Source: Picochlorum sp. 'celeri'
Lineage: Eukaryota > Chlorophyta > Trebouxiophyceae
Assembly: GCA_010909725.1 (NCBI GenBank)
Contig: JAACMV010000001.1
Location: 1 to 34,152, forward strand
DNA length: 34,152 nucleotides
Reading direction: 5' to 3'
Each line of letters starts with the position of its first letter. The stretch's first letter is position 1. A model generated the notes under the pieces. It was not told the DNA's origin and made no database searches. It saw nothing but the letters and a program-made list of their open reading frames with translations. The position numbers were made by a program, and so were the translations under genes. Positions 33,725-34,152 of the stretch are shown here, piece after piece.

Positions 33725-34152
33725 TATGACACATAGGAGAAGAGATTATTCCGTGGTTCTGCATGGCGAGGTGGTGCATTTCATGGTGGCCAAAGGCATG
33801 CAGGGGCGTGGCCCCCGTCCATCCCTCCTCCAGGTCTGCGTCAGGGGAGAGGCGGCATTCGGCGGCCCTGTGACGCCGAGCTATCGCTCGGATACCCGTG
33901 CAGACAAACGAGGGATGTTTGGCCCGTGTGGGAGCAGGAGTCCGCCGGGCGGGTGTGGATAGTCCGTGCCACCAACTTGCATTCAGAAGTGTTGGCCATT
34001 CAGAGGGATCCCCCCGTCATTCCGATTCTCACATTGTCTCGGACGGATCTCGGCCGGTCCAAAATTTCCAGACCGACGAGCAAAGAGCGGCCGATCGAAG
34101 CAGCCGCGTGACCGGACACGGTTGCGCGGTTGACGACGAGTGGTCCTCTCTG
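33725..34152. other. GC-rich sequence without recognisable gene
   Basis: Composition becomes clearly GC-richer than the flanks (GCAGGGGCGTGGCCCCCGTC, many CGG and CCG words). The ORFs present have no convincing protein-like pattern. It could be the start of another repeat or a promoter; nothing identifies it. Confidence 0.4.

Overview
This is nuclear DNA from a eukaryotic alga, most likely a green alga with a primary plastid. Three proteins (at 207-713, 7618-8206 and 8553-10222) start with simple plastid transit-like leaders and no bipartite signal. Genes are close together. Introns are short GT-AG introns, mostly about 45-150 nt. TGTAA, the polyadenylation signal typical of chlorophytes, follows the stop of four plus-strand genes. 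The species cannot be named from this evidence.

Left flank (1-13.9 kb), gene dense: a plastid one-helix membrane protein; a coiled-coil nuclear-type protein; an acidic, probably plastid protein; a PAC4-type proteasome assembly chaperone; a gene joining a sulfotransferase to an exostosin-like glycosyltransferase; a tiny secreted Cys-rich GPI-type protein; an AAGAB/p34-like adaptor chaperone; plastid YidD; a plastid MATE transporter; a soluble-type fumarate reductase; and a WD40 protein. Several neighbours are tail to tail with touching or overlapping coding ends.

Centre (13.9-29.05 kb): a 5S rRNA gene, then about 14.8 kb made of minus-strand APE-type LINE copies joined head to tail. The 5' end of each truncated copy abuts the poly(A) tail of the copy before it. 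The array holds three long copies (A, B, C), one 3' stub (E), a short non-autonomous element (D) between C and E, and an 818-bp non-autonomous element nested in copy B with a 13-bp target-site duplication. The array runs into a 100-N assembly gap in the middle of a further poly(A) joint, so it is longer than shown.

Right flank (29.15-34.15 kb): an Mrd1/RBM19-like ribosome-biogenesis protein with several RRMs, whose N-terminus is lost in the gap; a small EF-hand protein with micro-exons; a GT90/CAP10-type glycosyltransferase; then GC-rich sequence with no recognisable gene.

Many genes in the single-copy parts (MATE, fumarate reductase, WD40, Mrd1, EF-hand, GT90) show single-base frame breaks, mostly at homopolymers, while the repeated LINE ORFs stay open for more than 1,200 codons. 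I read this mainly as uneven consensus quality, but gene decay has not been excluded. The strongest candidate for something unusual is the poly(A)-linked LINE array and its small satellite elements.
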